A stretch of 21,348 nucleotides of DNA from DASZCR01 sp035942915 (GTDB lineage Bacteria > Acidobacteriota > Blastocatellia > Pyrinomonadales > Pyrinomonadaceae), in assembly GCA_035942915.1 (NCBI GenBank), contig DASZCR010000165.1, forward strand, positions 1-21,348, given 5' to 3'. The notes under the pieces were generated by a model. It made no database searches, was not told the DNA's origin, and worked only from the letters and a program-made list of their open reading frames with translations. Position 1 is the first letter of the stretch. Every line of letters starts with the position of its first letter. This document shows positions 7,403 to 14,511 of this stretch, one piece after another. The translations under genes and the position numbers were made by a program.

Positions 7403-8290
7403 TCATGCTCCGCCGGTGGTGAGGTCGTCGAAGTCTTCGACGTTCGGAAGCTCGGTCAAATCCTTGAGGCCGAATTGCAGGAGAAACTCTTTCGACGTGC
7501 CGTACATCATCGGGCGGCCGACCGTCTCCTTGCGCCCTTTGGCGATGATGAGCCGCTTGTCCAGAAGCGTCTTGATGGCGGAGGAGGATTGGACGCCGCG
7601 TATCTCAAGAATTTCGGGAACGGTGATGGGCTGTTTGTAAGCAATCACGGCCAGTGTTTCGAGCGCCGCGAGCGAGAGTTTGGCCGACGGACGCGACTTG
7701 AGATAGGCGCGCACGTGTTCGTGATGTTCGGGGCGCGTGGCGAACTGCCAGCCGCCCGCCACCTCGCGCAGCATCAATCCGCCATTGCGCTCGTTGAACT
7801 CTTTTGCCAACTCCTCGACGGCCACCTGCACCCACCCGCGCTCCTCCTTGAGCACCTCGGCCATCGTCTTCACCGGGAGCGGCTCTTCGGAGACGAAGAT
7901 GAGCGCCTCGATAATCGCAATCAGTTCGGCCATCTCGCGCGGGCCGCCACCTCCCGGCGCAACTTCCGCCTCAGAGGCCTCTTCTCCGACCGTCTCTGCG
8001 GAGGTCGCGGCGGCACGCAGACGCGCGGCTAACTCGGCCGCGTCCTCAGCGTCGGCGTCGAAGATGGTCACTTCATCTTCGTCCTCATCTTCGTCCTCGT
8101 CATCGTCGTCTTCGACGAACTCGTCCGCTTCTTCGTCGTCGGCTTCGACGATGCCTGTGAGCGGTTCGTGGGCGGACGCGTCTTCGTCGTCGGATGAGAG
8201 TGCGGCTGCTTCGGCGTCGGCGGCCGGGGCGAAGTCTGTGTCGGCGTCGGCGTCCGTGTTGGTCTGTTCGTGGTTCTCTGGTGTGCTCAT
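7403..8290 (-). CDS. scpB: Segregation and condensation protein B with long acidic N-terminal extension
   Basis: ScpB is the winged-helix dimer that binds the ScpA kleisin in the SMC-ScpAB condensin, which organises and segregates the chromosome. The conserved core spans about 119-285, with REMAELIAIIEALIFVSEEP, LSLAALETLAVIAYKQPIT, EILEIRGVQSSSAIKTLLDK, GRPMMYGTSKEFLLQFGL and a final LPNVEDF. The first ~115 residues are an extra, strongly acidic Asp/Glu/Ala region with an almost unbroken Asp/Glu run at 59-73, encoded by GTC/TTC-type repeats on the plus strand. Total length is 295, against roughly 180-220 in most bacteria. The start is ATG 8290, 12 nt after the scpA stop, so the two are co-translated. 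An internal start skipping the extension is possible but none is obvious. Confidence 0.92.
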   Translation of the reverse strand: MSTPENHEQTNTDADADTDFAPAADAEAAALSSDDEDASAHEPLTGIVEADDEEADEFVEDDDDEDEDEDEDEVTIFDADAEDAAELAARLRAAATSAETVGEEASEAEVAPGGGGPREMAELIAIIEALIFVSEEPLPVKTMAEVLKEERGWVQVAVEELAKEFNERNGGLMLREVAGGWQFATRPEHHEHVRAYLKSRPSAKLSLAALETLAVIAYKQPITVPEILEIRGVQSSSAIKTLLDKRLIIAKGRKETVGRPMMYGTSKEFLLQFGLKDLTELPNVEDFDDLTTGGA

Positions 8291-8302
8291 CTTCTGTCTG
8301 AC

Positions 8303-9154
8303 TTAGTGGCTGACGCGGGCGATGATGTCGCCGAAGGTTTGCTGCTGAACGAGTCTGACTTCGGTGGTGCGGACGATTTCGAGGACGGAGAGGAAGGCGA
8401 GCACCAATTCGCGGCGCGAGCGCGCCTGCTCGAAGAACTGGCGCAGGCTCAGTTCGCCCGCCGACATAATCATGTTGCGGAGGCGTTCGAGCATCTGCGC
8501 CATCGTCATCTCGTCGCGCTCAATCTCCATCATGACCTCTTCTTTGCGACGCGCCAGAATCTCCTGAAACATCTTGAGCAGGTCGAATGCCCCGGCCGAC
8601 ACCTCCGGGTTATTCTTGTCGGTCTCGATAGGCGCGCGCGTGTAGACGGCCCGCTCGACGGTCGCGCGCGACCAGAGCATCTCGGCAGCCGCCTTGTACT
8701 TCTGATGTTCGAGGAGCCGTTCTATCAACTCGCGGCGCGGGTCGTCCTGCTCGGCCTCGTCGATTTCGGCCGAAGGGTCGGGCGGCAGCAGCATCCGCGA
8801 TTTAATCTCGATGAGCGTGGCGGCCATCACGAGGAAGTCGCTGGCGACGGCGATGTCCATGCCCTGCATCATGCGCAGGTAACGCAGGTATTCGTCCGTG
8901 ATGCGCGCGACGGGGATGTCGTAGATGCTGACCTGTTCTTGACGGATGAGATAGAGCAGGAGGTCTAAGGGGCCTGCGAACTCGCCGAGGATGAGTTTCA
9001 GTTCGTCGCCGCCCTGTTCGGCGACGAACGAAGGCTCTGCGCCCGCCACACTCAGAGGCGCGGCCGTCGCGGCGGCCGTCATCGTCGCGTCGGCGGTGGC
9101 GGCCGTGTCGGCTCCCGCTCCGGTTCGTGGTGTCTCTTGCGACTCGTCAGCCAA
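8303..9154 (-). CDS. scpA: Segregation and condensation protein A (kleisin)
   Basis: ScpA is the kleisin subunit that bridges SMC heads and binds the ScpB dimer. The core begins near residue 53 with the hallmark LILGEFAGPLDLLLYLIRQEQVSIYDIPVARITDEYL, followed by a MDIAVASDFLVMAATLIEIKSRMLLP helix. The C-terminal winged helix ends VRLVQQQTFGDIIARV. Length is 283, slightly long because of a 50-residue Ala/Thr-rich N-terminal extension. The start is TTG 9154, overlapping the end of trpS by eight bases, which implies translational coupling. An alternative later start is possible because the extension is low-complexity, but no better Shine-Dalgarno and start pair was seen. It is followed by scpB after 12 nt. 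Confidence 0.92.
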   Translation of the reverse strand: MADESQETPRTGAGADTAATADATMTAAATAAPLSVAGAEPSFVAEQGGDELKLILGEFAGPLDLLLYLIRQEQVSIYDIPVARITDEYLRYLRMMQGMDIAVASDFLVMAATLIEIKSRMLLPPDPSAEIDEAEQDDPRRELIERLLEHQKYKAAAEMLWSRATVERAVYTRAPIETDKNNPEVSAGAFDLLKMFQEILARRKEEVMMEIERDEMTMAQMLERLRNMIMSAGELSLRQFFEQARSRRELVLAFLSVLEIVRTTEVRLVQQQTFGDIIARVSH

Positions 9155-10142
9155 GATTCACGCTCCCGACCAATCCCATGCGGTCTTTGACTTGCTGCAA
9201 AGTGTTGGCGGCGATTGAGCGCGCGCGCTCGGCTCCGTCGCGCAGGATGCGCCGCAACTCTCCGTCGTCGATGGCGTGCATACGTTCCTGAAACGGACGC
9301 AGAAAGGCTATCGTCGCCTCGGCCACCTCAGACTTGAGGAAGGCGTAGCCCTTGCCCTCGAAGTGCGTCTCAATCTCGGCCTGCGGGCGTCCCGTGAGCA
9401 GTTGATAGATGGAGAGCAGGTTGTTGATGGCCGGGCGCGACTCGTCGAAGCGGACTTCCGTGCCGGAGTCCGTGACGGCGCGTTTGAACTTACGACGGAT
9501 GGCCGCTTCGTCATCGACGAGGTTGATGCGTTGGTTATCGTTCTCGTCAGACTTCGACATCTTCTTCGACGCATCGTCGAGCGCCAGTATCTTCGCGCCG
9601 ACTTTGGGAATGAAGGCGTCGGGGATGCGGAAAGTCTCACCGAAGTCGCGGTTGAAGCGGAGGGCGAGGTCGCGCGTCAATTCGAGGTGCTGCTTCTGGT
9701 CGTGGCCGACGGGCACGAGGTCTGTCTGGTAGAGCAGGATGTCGGAGGCCATCAGCGCCGGGTAGGTCAGCAGTCCGGCGAGCACGTTCTCGCGCTGCTT
9801 CCGCGCCTTGTCTTTAAACTGCGTCATGCGTTCGAGTTCGGAGATACGCACGACGCAGTTGAGTATCCACGCCAGTTCCGCGTGTTCGGGCACGTCCGAC
9901 TGGATGAAGATAGTCGAGACGCGCGGGTCAATGCCTGCGGCCAGATAGATGCGCGCGAGTTGGAAGGTGCGCTCCCTCAACTGCGCGGGGTCTTGCGGGA
10001 CGGTGACGGCGTGCAGGTTGACGATGCAAAAGAAGCTCTCGTACTCGTTCTGCAACTCGACCCAGTTGCGCAGCGCGCCGAGATAGTTGCCGATGTGCAG
10101 GTTGTTGGTGGGCTGTGCGCCGCTTAAAATTCGCTTAGACAT
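9147..10142 (-). CDS. trpS: Tryptophanyl-tRNA synthetase
   Basis: A class I aminoacyl-tRNA synthetase that charges tRNA-Trp in the cytoplasm. At 331 residues it matches the compact bacterial TrpRS. The N-terminus has SGAQPTNNLHIGNYLGAL, with the HIGH-like signature HIGN at 16-19. The Rossmann core carries the DLVPVGHDQKQHLELTRDLA segment, and KMSKS lies at 194-198 (KKMSKSDEN). The C-terminal helical domain that binds the anticodon ends QQVKDRMGLVGSVNLG. The start is ATG 10142, 11 nt after the M50 protease stop, and its end overlaps scpA. No leader-peptide, T-box or tandem Trp codons are visible upstream, so regulation appears to be through the shared operon. Confidence 0.96.
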   Translation of the reverse strand: MSKRILSGAQPTNNLHIGNYLGALRNWVELQNEYESFFCIVNLHAVTVPQDPAQLRERTFQLARIYLAAGIDPRVSTIFIQSDVPEHAELAWILNCVVRISELERMTQFKDKARKQRENVLAGLLTYPALMASDILLYQTDLVPVGHDQKQHLELTRDLALRFNRDFGETFRIPDAFIPKVGAKILALDDASKKMSKSDENDNQRINLVDDEAAIRRKFKRAVTDSGTEVRFDESRPAINNLLSIYQLLTGRPQAEIETHFEGKGYAFLKSEVAEATIAFLRPFQERMHAIDDGELRRILRDGAERARSIAANTLQQVKDRMGLVGSVNLG

Positions 10143-10153
10143 CGCCGATAAAA

Positions 10154-10840
10154 CTATACCGCGCCCGCGCCCGGCAGCAAGAGCCAGATGACCAACCGCC
10201 GAATCGGGGCGACGATGGCGCTGACGACGCCGAAATAGATGATTGCAATCAGGAGGATGAAACTGAACTGCTCCATCGTTTCGAGGATGGGCTGCGCGCT
10301 GGCGGGCAGAATCGTTTCCAGCACCTTGCTGCCGTCGAGCGGAGGAATCGGCAGGAGGTTGAAGACGGCCAGCGTGATGTTCATGAACAAGACCTGCACG
10401 AGCAGCAACGTCACCGGCTCGCCGACCGACGCGAGGCTTCCGCCATATTCCAACGTTCCCGTCATCAGCAGAACTTTGAAGATGATGAAAGCGATGATGG
10501 CAATCAGCAGGTTTGCCATGATGCCCGCGAGCGAGACCATCACGTTTGCCAAGTCCTTGTTGCGCCAGCTCAGAGGATTCACGGGCGTCGGCTTACCCCA
10601 CCCGATGAGCGGGATGAAGACTCCCGAACTCGCCCCGATGAAGTTGATGACCGGGATGAGCAACGTCCCGATGGGGTCTGTGTGCGCTACGGGGTTGAGC
10701 GTGACGCGTCCGAGCAGGTAGGCCGTGTCGTCGCCGAACTTGTAGGACATCCACGCGTGCGCCGCTTCGTGCGCCGAGATGGCGAGCAGCAGCACGACGA
10801 TGTAGATGATGAGATGACCGATGATGCTAGTGTCAGGCAT
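10154..10840 (-). CDS. Site-2 protease-like M50 zinc metalloprotease
   Basis: A multi-pass membrane protein of 228 residues in the minimal M50 (Rce1-unrelated, S2P) group, usually found beside trpS-scpAB. The first helix holds the zinc motif HEAAH at 24-28. The partner motif LLPIPPLDG at 162-170 supplies the third ligand, Asp169. At least five hydrophobic segments are visible, with TM-rich stretches around 8-22, 85-110, 140-160 and 190-210. There is no PDZ domain, unlike RseP. I chose ATG 10840; a TTG at 10894 would add 18 residues that look like non-coding sequence. Substrates are not known for this subgroup. Co-localisation with trpS is common and does not itself indicate function. Confidence 0.88.
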   Translation of the reverse strand: MPDTSIIGHLIIYIVVLLLAISAHEAAHAWMSYKFGDDTAYLLGRVTLNPVAHTDPIGTLLIPVINFIGASSGVFIPLIGWGKPTPVNPLSWRNKDLANVMVSLAGIMANLLIAIIAFIIFKVLLMTGTLEYGGSLASVGEPVTLLLVQVLFMNITLAVFNLLPIPPLDGSKVLETILPASAQPILETMEQFSFILLIAIIYFGVVSAIVAPIRRLVIWLLLPGAGAV

Positions 10841-10918
10841 TTCCAGATAGAGCGCGCACGCGCCACAAAACCTCTCGACTTTTCGAGCCTGCAAAGTAGC
10901 ACGCGCGTTTCGGGGGTG

Positions 10919-11161
10919 TCAAAAACCGCTGTCGGCCAGCGCCGCGCGCACCTTGTCTACGACCTTGCTCGGCGTCGGAAACCAGAAACGGTTCGTGTCC
11001 ACCACCTCGCGTTCGTCTACCGAGACGCGAAACTCGCCGAAGCCGCCCGCGACCGTTTCCACACTGACACCCTTTTCCTTCTCCAACTCGGCCGCCACAC
11101 GGGAAGCCATCGCCTTCTTAATCGGTCACACAGGACAATAATGGACGACCACTTTCTTCAC
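10919..11161 (-). CDS. SelW/Rdx-family selenoprotein (CxxU), TGA read as selenocysteine
   Basis: An 80-residue thioredoxin-like oxidoreductase of the SelT/SelW/SelH (Rdx) family. The frame starts at GTG 11161, seven bases after AGAAAGGA. It reads MKKVVVHYCPVUP, where U is TGA at 11126-11128, then continues open to a TGA stop at 10919. Residues 9-12 (CPVU) form the redox motif after the first strand, exactly where the family has CxxC or CxxU. The rest matches the fold: helix AMASRVAAELEKEKG, the family GG-F-V strand (GGFGEFRVSV), and the terminal FPTPSKVVDKVRAAL helix. Without readthrough only a 63-residue fragment from ATG 11110 would remain, lacking the active site. A small stem-loop just after the TGA fits a bacterial SECIS. 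It lies 20 nt after the beta-propeller gene and probably shares its transcript. It requires selA/B/C/D elsewhere in the genome. Confidence 0.82.
11103..11117 (-). promoter_or_regulatory. Candidate bacterial SECIS stem-loop
   Basis: Starting nine bases after the TGA, GAAG and CTTC (4 bp) enclose the loop GCGATGG, with a further possible C-G pair inside. A G lies at the first loop position, about 13-15 nt from the TGA, near the spacing reported for bacterial SECIS elements. The stem is short, so this is suggestive only. Confidence 0.45.
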
Positions 11162-11181
11162 GGCCACATCCTTTCTCACTG

Positions 11182-12219
11182 TTATCGCTCGCGCAGCAGC
11201 GTCCCATAAATCCCAAGCGGCAGACTATAGACCGCCTCGTTCGTGGCAACCACCATCTCGCCCGCCGCGCTGAAGGCAAGGCCGACGACGTTCGTGCCCG
11301 CAACGGCGAGTTCGGCATCCGCTCCGTCCGGCGTGATGCGGACAATGCCGCGTCGCCCGCGCAGAGACGCCGCGACGTAGAGATTCCCTTCGCGGTCGAA
11401 GGCAAGCCCCTGCGGACGCCCCAAGCCCCTGTAGAAGACGCTCGCGCGGCCGTCGCGGTCAACGCGCATCACCGAGTCGTAACTCGATACGGTCGGCCCC
11501 GTCACGTAGAGTTGGTCGTCCGCCCCGAAGGCCATGTGATAGGCCGAGACGGAAGGCTCAAGCAGCGCGAACACGTCCGGCTCGCCAAGCGCGTTGATGC
11601 GATGAATCGTGCCCGTGCGGTCGCCGACGTACATGCGACCGGCGCGGTCGAAGGCGATGCTCGTCGCCACGCCGAGATTGCGCGCGAAGGGCACGACCTC
11701 GTGAAAAGGAGAGACGCGATAGACCGTCCCGTCGAGACGACTCGTCACGTACATCTGCCCTGTGCTGTCGAAGGCGATGCCGGTCGGGTTCGTAATCTCG
11801 CCGTGCAGGCCGGTCAGCGTGCCGTTGGCGTCGATGCGAAAAATCGTAACCGGCATACGCTGCCCGCGCGAGCCTGAGCGGGTCACGTAGAGCGAACCGT
11901 CGTCCGGGTCGAAGGCCGGGTTGGCGACAAGGTGTAAATCCTCCGCCAGTTTTCTACCTGTGACGAGCGTCGCGGGCGGCGTGCGCCAACCGGCGGCGGT
12001 CTCAAGACTCAGGCGCGACTCGCCGCCCTCAGCCGATTCGGGCACGACGACGAGGACGCGGTTCGGGGCAGCGCCCGTCAGCCACGCGCGCTCGTCGTTG
12101 ACGTAAGCCTTGCACAGATGCACGCGCGTCGCGTCGAAGTCGATGCACTCGACGACCACCTCGCCGCCCGCAATGGCCGCGCCCGGTTCAATACGCGCGA
12201 TTTTTCCCGCAACACTCAT
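11182..12219 (-). CDS. NHL/SMP-30-type beta-propeller protein with TIG-like N-terminal domain
   Basis: A 345-residue protein with no signal peptide or membrane segment, so probably cytoplasmic. Residues about 7-85 resemble an IPT/TIG immunoglobulin-like domain (IARIEPGAAIAGGEVVVECIDFD... NRVLVVVPESAEGGESRLSL). Residues about 90-340 are a beta-propeller of repeated blades of the form GIAFDSTGQMYVTSRLDGTVYRV, SIAFDRAGRMYVGDRTGTIHRI, HMAFGADDQLYVTGP and GLAFDREGNLYVAAS, as in NHL and gluconolactonase-like proteins. The substrate or partner cannot be deduced. The start is ATG 12219 and the stop TAA is 20 nt before the selenoprotein start. A sigma70-like promoter lies about 50 nt upstream. Confidence 0.85.
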   Translation of the reverse strand: MSVAGKIARIEPGAAIAGGEVVVECIDFDATRVHLCKAYVNDERAWLTGAAPNRVLVVVPESAEGGESRLSLETAAGWRTPPATLVTGRKLAEDLHLVANPAFDPDDGSLYVTRSGSRGQRMPVTIFRIDANGTLTGLHGEITNPTGIAFDSTGQMYVTSRLDGTVYRVSPFHEVVPFARNLGVATSIAFDRAGRMYVGDRTGTIHRINALGEPDVFALLEPSVSAYHMAFGADDQLYVTGPTVSSYDSVMRVDRDGRASVFYRGLGRPQGLAFDREGNLYVAASLRGRRGIVRITPDGADAELAVAGTNVVGLAFSAAGEMVVATNEAVYSLPLGIYGTLLRER

Positions 12220-12274
12220 CGCCGCCCGCCTCTCGACAAAAGTGCTCTCAAGCTTGAAGTCTTAAAGAGGCCAC

Positions 12275-12304
12275 ATCATACGACGCGCACGCGCGGCCTG
12301 TCCA
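12275..12304 (-). promoter_or_regulatory. Predicted sigma70-type promoter of the beta-propeller/selenoprotein operon
   Basis: On the minus strand, TGGACA (12299-12304) and TATGAT (12275-12280) are separated by 18 nt, each one base off consensus. The predicted start near 12268 leaves a leader of about 48 nt to ATG 12219. That leader includes the palindrome TCAAGCTTGA. Confidence 0.5.
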
Positions 12305-12389
12305 CGAAGCGCAAAAGCGCGACGCGAGATGCAGGCGGGCGGCCGTCGGCGCACGCGAAAAAGCCGCGCGGCTGCGGCGTGCGAAGGGG

Positions 12390-12416
12390 TTGACGGCGGC
12401 GCGGCTGTGTTATAAT
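12390..12416 (+). promoter_or_regulatory. Strong extended -10 promoter of hflX
   Basis: TTGACG (12390-12395) precedes a perfect TATAAT (12411-12416), with TG one base before it (extended -10). The 15-nt spacer is short, which the extended -10 may offset. Transcription should start near 12423, giving a leader of about 235 nt. Confidence 0.7.
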
Positions 12417-12443
12417 TTGCGCGGTCGAATTAATACCGATGCC

Positions 12444-12465
12444 GCCTTCCGTCTCGCGGGAAGGC
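12444..12465 (+). promoter_or_regulatory. First hairpin of the hflX leader
   Basis: GCCTTCC (12444-12450) pairs with GGAAGGC (12459-12465), a 7-bp stem with an 8-nt loop, about 20 nt after the predicted transcription start. Confidence 0.4.
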
Positions 12466-12601
12466 TTCGCGGGTGCGCGAAACGACCGGGCAAAGTGGCT
12501 GTTCACCGAAGCAACATCGAAGGGCTTCCTCAGGCGTCCGACTCCTACCGCTCGCTTCACTCTATCTCTAACCGAAAGCCGGTCATGCCGCGTCATGCGA
12601 C

Positions 12602-12637
12602 GTTGGCGGACGCGCGCCGCTCCGCGTCCACGCCGAC
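12602..12637 (+). promoter_or_regulatory. Strong hairpin directly upstream of the hflX ribosome binding site
   Basis: GTTGGC-GGACGCG (12602-12614) pairs with CGCGTCC-AC-GCCGAC (12623-12637): 13 bp including one G-U, with a two-base bulge and an 8-nt loop. It ends four bases before AAGGAGGA (12642-12649). No U-run follows, so it is not a classical terminator. Confidence 0.5.
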
Positions 12638-12657
12638 CTTCAAGGAGGATTAATCCC

Positions 12658-14511
12658 ATCAGTAACGTACACGGAAACACACAAGGGTTGAAGCCGAATC
12701 AGTTGCGGCGCATCGAGAAGCTCTATTCGCGGAGGGTTGCGCCGCAGCAGATTGTGACGCAGGAGTTCGCGCGCCAACTGACCGAACTCTCACACGAGAC
12801 GCGTCGCCAAATCGGCGCGCTCATCGACCGCAAGGGCTACGTCGAGTACGTCGTCGTCGGCGATGCGCGCCGCATCGAGTGGCCTGACCTGAAACGCACG
12901 CGCGTCGCCTCCGACCGTTTTCGCGGCCTGCGCGCCGTGCATACGCACCTGCGCGGCGAGGAGTTGACGCAGGACGACCTCGCAGACCTCGCGCTGCTGC
13001 GTCTCGACCTGATGGTCTCAATCGACGTGGACGAACGCACGGGATTGCCCGGCCTCGTCCGCACGGCGCACCTGCTCCCGACCACCGCCGACGAAGTGGA
13101 CGACGGACAGCACGAGGAGGCTTACGCTTTCCTCACACCGCAGATTCCTTCGCAACTCGATGTCGATTTCCTCGACCTCATCAACTCGCTCGAAGAGGAG
13201 ATAGCGCGCAACCGTCGCGCCGCGCGCCGCGCCGAAGTGCGCGACCGCGCCATCCTTGTCGGCGTCACTACCGGCTCGACCTCTGAGGCCGAAGAGTCGA
13301 TGGCCGAACTGCGCGAGCTTTCGGCCTCCGCAGGCATCGTCGTCCTCAACGAAATCGTCCAGCGGCGTCAGGCCATCGACCCGCGCACCGTTCTCGGTCG
13401 CGGCAAACTGGAAGAACTGCTCGTGCGCGCGCTGCGGCTCGGCGCAGACCTTATCGTCTTCGACCAAGAGCTTTCGCCCGCGCAGGTACGCTCCATCTCT
13501 GAGGCCACAGACCTCAAGGTCATCGACCGCGCGCAACTCATCCTCGACATCTTTGCGCAACGCGCGCAGACGCGCGACGGTAAGATTCAGGTCGAACTGG
13601 CGCAGTTGAAGTATCTGCTGCCGCGCCTTGTCGCCGGGCACGACTCGGCCTTCTCTCGTCTCGCAGGCGGCATCGGCGGACGCGGCCCCGGCGAAACGAA
13701 ACTTGAGACCGACCGCCGACGCGTCCGCGACCGCATCAACCGACTCGAAAAAGAGATTGAAGCGCAACGCCTGCGCCGACAGCAGCGACGCAAGGAACGC
13801 ACGCGCCGCGAACTGCCCATCATCTCAATTGTCGGCTATACGAACGCGGGCAAGTCCACCTTGCTGAACACGCTGACGGCGAGCACCGTCCACGCCGAGC
13901 AGCGCATGTTCGCCACGCTCGACCCGACCTCGCGTCGCCTGCGTCTGCCGCGCGAACAGGAAGTGATTATCAACGACACGGTCGGCTTCATCCGCGACCT
14001 GCCGCCCGACCTCATCGCAGCCTTCCGCGCCACGCTCGAAGAGATTGACGATAGCGACCTTCTCATACACCTTGTTGACGCCTCGAACCCGCGCTGGCAA
14101 CAGCAGGTCGAGTCGGTCGAGAGAATCCTCAGCGACCTCGGCCACACGTCCATCCCGCGCCTCGTCGCCTTCAACAAAGCGGACGCAGTTGCGCCCGAAG
14201 AGATGGAAGCCATCCTGCGACAGGCTTCGCAGGACGGGCGCGAATGTCTGGCCGTCTCCGCGCTCGCACCGGCCACACTGCGCCCGCTCATCGAACGCGC
14301 GGGCGAAATTCTCGCACGCAACCTGATGGACGAACCCTCTCAAACAACGTCCGGCGAAGCGTCTGCCGACGACGAAGCAACAGCCGCGCCCGCACCCGAC
14401 GCCGACGTAGCAATGCGCGAAGACGAAGTGATGCGAGAGGATGAAGTGACGCGAGAGGACGAAGCGACGCACGAGGCGACCGAGCGGGTCGCCGCACCTT
14501 TCCGCAGATGA
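12658..14511 (+). CDS. hflX: HflX-type ribosome-associated GTPase, long form
   Basis: HflX binds the 50S subunit and splits stalled ribosomes. The canonical part starts near residue 196 (DRAILVGV). It includes GGIGGRGPGETKLETDRRR, the G1 motif GYTNAGKS at 393-400, G3 DTVGFI at 440 and G4 NKAD at 506. An additional N-terminal domain of about 190 residues (VHGNTQGLKPNQLRRIEKLYSRR... VVVGDARRIEWPDL) is present, as in the long HflX of several phyla. The C-terminus is an acidic tail with hexapeptide repeats. Length is 617 from the chosen start. I place the start at ATC 12658 because a perfect AAGGAGGA ends eight bases upstream and VHGNT follows at once. In-frame ATG codons at 12439 and 12595 lack a Shine-Dalgarno and would add 73 or 21 Arg/Pro-rich residues. 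It overlaps the next gene by ATGA. Confidence 0.92.
   Translation: MSNVHGNTQGLKPNQLRRIEKLYSRRVAPQQIVTQEFARQLTELSHETRRQIGALIDRKGYVEYVVVGDARRIEWPDLKRTRVASDRFRGLRAVHTHLRGEELTQDDLADLALLRLDLMVSIDVDERTGLPGLVRTAHLLPTTADEVDDGQHEEAYAFLTPQIPSQLDVDFLDLINSLEEEIARNRRAARRAEVRDRAILVGVTTGSTSEAEESMAELRELSASAGIVVLNEIVQRRQAIDPRTVLGRGKLEELLVRALRLGADLIVFDQELSPAQVRSISEATDLKVIDRAQLILDIFAQRAQTRDGKIQVELAQLKYLLPRLVAGHDSAFSRLAGGIGGRGPGETKLETDRRRVRDRINRLEKEIEAQRLRRQQRRKERTRRELPIISIVGYTNAGKSTLLNTLTASTVHAEQRMFATLDPTSRRLRLPREQEVIINDTVGFIRDLPPDLIAAFRATLEEIDDSDLLIHLVDASNPRWQQQVESVERILSDLGHTSIPRLVAFNKADAVAPEEMEAILRQASQDGRECLAVSALAPATLRPLIERAGEILARNLMDEPSQTTSGEASADDEATAAPAPDADVAMREDEVMREDEVTREDEATHEATERVAAPFRR
14413..14484 (+). 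repeat. Tandem 18-bp repeat in the hflX tail
   Basis: Four successive 18-bp units encode MREDEV, MREDEV, TREDEA and THEATE. The copies differ at a few positions, with the last the most divergent. They form part of the acidic, probably disordered, C-terminal tail of HflX. Confidence 0.75.

Larger units (their letters stand above)
12220..12657. other. Divergent intergenic region and hflX leader
   Basis: 438 nt lie between the minus-strand beta-propeller gene and plus-strand hflX. They contain the leftward promoter (12275-12304), an inverted repeat CGCACGC/GCGTGCG (12350-12356, 12377-12383) around the palindrome GCCGCGCGGC, the rightward promoter (12390-12416), and a roughly 235-nt hflX leader with at least two hairpins. 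I recognise no known structured RNA here. hfq, which precedes hflX in many proteobacteria, is absent. Confidence 0.55.

Noticed and set aside
8072..8137. Tandem-looking TCGTCC/TCTTCG repeat as a possible microsatellite or CRISPR-like array.
   Set aside because: It encodes the Asp/Glu run inside scpB in frame, with no regular spacer structure.
10919..11110. Independent 63-residue protein starting at ATG 11110.
   Set aside because: It would lack the first strand and the redox motif of its own family. The frame continues upstream through a TGA at the exact selenocysteine position to a well-placed start.
12390..12653. Small plus-strand open frame upstream of hflX.
   Set aside because: It begins inside the promoter -35 element, before the predicted transcription start, lacks a ribosome binding site, and has Arg-rich shadow-like composition.
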